Part shown: positions 30,960-32,693 of the stretch, piece after piece
Numbering within the stretch: the first letter of the stretch is position 1
Layout: each line of letters begins with the position of its first letter
Assembly (NCBI RefSeq): GCF_002160755.1
Contig: NZ_NFLE01000013.1
Location: 75,906-108,598 of the forward strand
DNA length: 32,693 nucleotides
Reading direction: 5' to 3'
Source: Lachnoclostridium sp. An14
GTDB taxonomy: Bacteria > Bacillota > Clostridia > Lachnospirales > Lachnospiraceae
Translations under genes and position numbers: made by a program
Notes under the pieces: model-generated
Told to the model about the DNA's origin: nothing
Database searches by the model: none
What the model saw: only the letters and a program-made list of their open reading frames with translations

Positions 30960-31910
30960 ATGCCGGAAATCGTTACGATCGGAGAGACGATGGTTTCCCT
31001 GGCTCCCGGAAAAAGCGGATTTCTGCGCTATGCGGATTCTTTTTCGCCGGGAGTGGCGGGGGCAGAGAGCAATGTGGCGGTTTATGCCAGCCGTTTCGGA
31101 CATACGTCTGGATGGATCAGCCGTCTGGGGGAGGATGAATTTGGGTATCTGATCCAGAATGCGGTCCGGGCGGAGGGCGTGGACGCCAGTCAGGTAAAAT
31201 TTGTGGAAGGCGGACGCACCGGCGTCATGTTCCGGCAGATGCTGACGGGACGGGAAACTTCGGTGTTCTATTATCGAAACGGTTCTGCCGCGTCGGGGAT
31301 GGATGGAACGGATCTGCCGGAAACGTATTTGCGGGAGGCGAAGATTCTCCATTTGACCGGAATCACGCCGGTGCTCAGTGAAAGCTGCCTGGAAATGACG
31401 CAAAAAGCCATAAAAATGGCCAGGGACTGGGGCTGTATGGTCAGCTTTGATCCCAATGTGCGGAAGAAACTATGGGGCGGACAGGATTACCGCGGCGTTT
31501 TAAGGGAAATGGCTCTGGAGGCGGATATTGTGCTGCTGGGGCTGGAGGAAGGGCGAATGCTGTTTGAGACGGAGGATCCGGAATCGCTTTTAAAGCTGCT
31601 GTTTCAAAAAGGACGGGCTAAGTATGTAGCCGTGAAAAACGGGGACCGCGGCGCTGTGGCCGCTACCAGGGAGGAATCGGTGGAAATTCCTCCGTACCCT
31701 TGCCATTGTGTAGACCCCATTGGCGCGGGAGATGCCTTTAACGCTGGTTTCCTGTGCGGGATTTTGGAGAATCTGCCTGTGGAGCAGTGCGGGAAAATGG
31801 GGGCAGCCGCTGGGGCTATGGCTACGGAGTGTGTGGGTGATACGGGAGGATGTCCCTCTCGCCGTTATCTGGAGGACTTCCTTTGGGGACGGGAGGAGGT
31901 GGCGAGATGA
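30960..31910 (+). CDS. kdgK: PfkB-family 2-keto-3-deoxy sugar acid kinase
   Basis: Ribokinase-type sugar kinase of 316 residues. The N-terminal VTIGETMVSL and GVAGAESNVAVYASRFG match 2-keto-3-deoxygluconate kinases. GVMFRQMLTGRETSVFYYR is the substrate-lid region; the ATP-binding, catalytic motif is DPIGAGDAFNAGF with the base Asp. It would phosphorylate KDG or the galacto isomer at C6. Its 3' end overlaps the aldolase start by four bases (ATGA), so the two work in sequence. AAGGTGGAG lies upstream of the ATG. The stereochemistry of the substrate cannot be told from sequence. Confidence 0.88.
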   Translation: MPEIVTIGETMVSLAPGKSGFLRYADSFSPGVAGAESNVAVYASRFGHTSGWISRLGEDEFGYLIQNAVRAEGVDASQVKFVEGGRTGVMFRQMLTGRETSVFYYRNGSAASGMDGTDLPETYLREAKILHLTGITPVLSESCLEMTQKAIKMARDWGCMVSFDPNVRKKLWGGQDYRGVLREMALEADIVLLGLEEGRMLFETEDPESLLKLLFQKGRAKYVAVKNGDRGAVAATREESVEIPPYPCHCVDPIGAGDAFNAGFLCGILENLPVEQCGKMGAAAGAMATECVGDTGGCPSRRYLEDFLWGREEVAR

Positions 31911-32551
31911 TGCGGGAATTATTGAGGAAAGCACCCATCTGCGCCATCCTGAGAAATGTGCCTTCGGAACTTTTGGAGACCTATGGGGAAACGGTGTTTC
32001 GCGGTGGAATCCGGATGTTTGAAGTGGCGATGAATTCTCAGGACGGCCCCAGGCAGATCGAGCGGCTGAAACAGCATTTTAAGGACCGGCCGGAGGTAAA
32101 GGTCGGAGCCGGGACGGTGACGACGCCAGACCGGTGCAGGGAGGCAGAGATGGCGGGAGCTGATTTTTTTCTCACCCCGTCCGTGTCAGAATATACCCTG
32201 AAATTCTGCAGGGAGCGGCAGATTTCCCTTCTTCCCGGCGTTATGACGCCGTCGGATGTGGCCCTGTGCCTGGAATATGGATATACGGTGATGAAACTGT
32301 TTCCGGCGGGAGATTTACCACCCCGATATATTGACAGCCTGAAAGGCCCCTTTGATGGGACGGACTACGTGGCAGTGGGAGGCGTGAACCGGGAGAATGT
32401 GAGGTCCTTTTTTGACAGAGGGTTCATCGGCGTGGGGATCGGCGGCAACCTGATTCCCAAGGAGTATGTGATAGAGGGACGCTGGGATCTGGCGAAATAT
32501 TTCGTGAGAGATCTGGTGAAGGCAGCAGGCTGCAATAACCCCCAATTCTGA
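31907..32551 (+). CDS. KDPG/KDPGal-type aldolase
   Basis: Class I aldolase of 214 residues that splits 2-keto-3-deoxy-6-phospho-aldonate to pyruvate and glyceraldehyde 3-phosphate. The Schiff-base lysine is Lys130 in VMKLFPAG; the catalytic Glu is Glu39 in FEVAMNS; GAGTVTT and the GGVN and GIGGNL phosphate-binding stretches are present. The FEVAMNS motif lacks the Arg of Eda (EVTLRT) and is closer to that of DgoA (EIPLNS), so the galacto form may be preferred. The start at 31907 overlaps the kinase stop and follows GGGAGGAGG. An in-frame upstream extension lies in the kinase gene. It ends the run before a terminator. Confidence 0.88.
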   Translation: MMRELLRKAPICAILRNVPSELLETYGETVFRGGIRMFEVAMNSQDGPRQIERLKQHFKDRPEVKVGAGTVTTPDRCREAEMAGADFFLTPSVSEYTLKFCRERQISLLPGVMTPSDVALCLEYGYTVMKLFPAGDLPPRYIDSLKGPFDGTDYVAVGGVNRENVRSFFDRGFIGVGIGGNLIPKEYVIEGRWDLAKYFVRDLVKAAGCNNPQF

Positions 32552-32572
32552 AGAACTTATTTTCGACTATCC

Positions 32573-32628
32573 AAAGGGAGGCAATCGCCGGACCGCCTAA
32601 AAAACGGTCCGCCCGTTTCCTCCCTTTT
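32573..32628 (+). terminator. Nested terminator after the aldolase gene
   Basis: The outer stem AAAGGGAGG (32573-32581) pairs with CCTCCCTTT (32619-32627); an inner hairpin CGGACCG (32589-32595) pairs with CGGTCCG (32605-32611). TTTT ends it. Confidence 0.75.
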
Positions 32629-32657
32629 CTACGTCTCCCCACCTTCCCTGCAAAATA

Positions 32658-32666
32658 TGCTACAAT
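32658..32666 (+). promoter_or_regulatory. Possible extended -10 promoter near the window end
   Basis: TG-C-TACAAT at 32658-32666, without a convincing -35 box. It may start the next, unseen gene. Nothing else is recognised after the terminator. Confidence 0.3.
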
Positions 32667-32693
32667 TATCCCATCCCCCCGCACATCCCCCAC

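Noticed and set aside
32424-32693. Minus-strand frame at the right edge
   Set aside because: It covers the nested terminator and part of the aldolase gene, with no motif; a gene entering from the right cannot be excluded but is not supported.

Overview
The window looks like a chromosome segment from a GC-rich anaerobic Clostridia, most likely a gut Lachnospiraceae. This is inferred from gene content and order, not from a database search. The pointers are the order rplS-lepB-rbgA-rnhB-yraN-pgeF, a meso-diaminopimelate dehydrogenase, a two-gene SufC/SufB-like iron-sulfur assembly pair, a CD1871A-type CXXC microprotein beside a TlpA-like lipoprotein, strong AGGAGG ribosome binding sites and low-GC-Gram-positive-type promoters. 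No phage, insertion sequence or CRISPR array was seen.

Layout. Positions 1-5918 hold an oligopeptide ABC importer (oppB 3' end, oppC, oppD, oppF, oppA) followed by a cyclophilin and a strong nested terminator. Positions 6087-8389 (minus strand) hold an AgrC-like sensor kinase and its LytTR response regulator. Divergent from them, 8604-11904 encodes a TlpA-like thioredoxin lipoprotein, a 50-residue CXXC membrane microprotein, a polytopic 4Fe-4S protein and a membrane acyltransferase-like protein. Positions 11984-12975 (minus) carry a DUF1989 protein and a small cysteine-rich protein. Positions 13169-16802 carry a secreted protein of unknown function, an orphan NuoE-like [2Fe-2S] protein and a secreted 5'-nucleotidase with an inserted LysM domain. 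Two divergent tRNA-Leu genes (anticodons CAG and AAG) lie at 16935-17277. Housekeeping genes follow: ddh, the SufC/SufB-like pair, a YcxB-like membrane protein, rplS, lepB, rbgA, rnhB, yraN and pgeF, up to a bidirectional terminator at 25536-25568.

The most interesting segment is 25573-32551. A RidA-family protein is divergent from a six-gene run: M20 deacylase, AgbT/AbgT-family transporter, threonine-synthase-like PLP enzyme with a zinc ribbon, YheO/DauR-type regulator, PfkB-family 2-keto-3-deoxy sugar acid kinase and KDPG/KDPGal-type aldolase. Read as chemistry, these could import an N-acylated 2-amino-2-deoxy-aldonic acid (such as N-acetyl-glucosaminate or -galactosaminate), remove the acyl group, eliminate water and ammonia to give a 2-keto-3-deoxy-aldonate, phosphorylate it, and cleave it to pyruvate and glyceraldehyde 3-phosphate. 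RidA would clear the enamine/imine intermediate. The shared control region contains four copies of a TCAAC-A5-GTTGA inverted repeat on about the same helical face. Two of these sit over the -35 box and the predicted start of a near-consensus promoter. The pathway assignment is inference; the genes and repeats are seen directly.

Stretches without genes longer than about 300 bases are 14063-14484 (terminator, interspersed repeat copy, promoter) and 16803-17471 (two tRNAs with their promoters and terminators).
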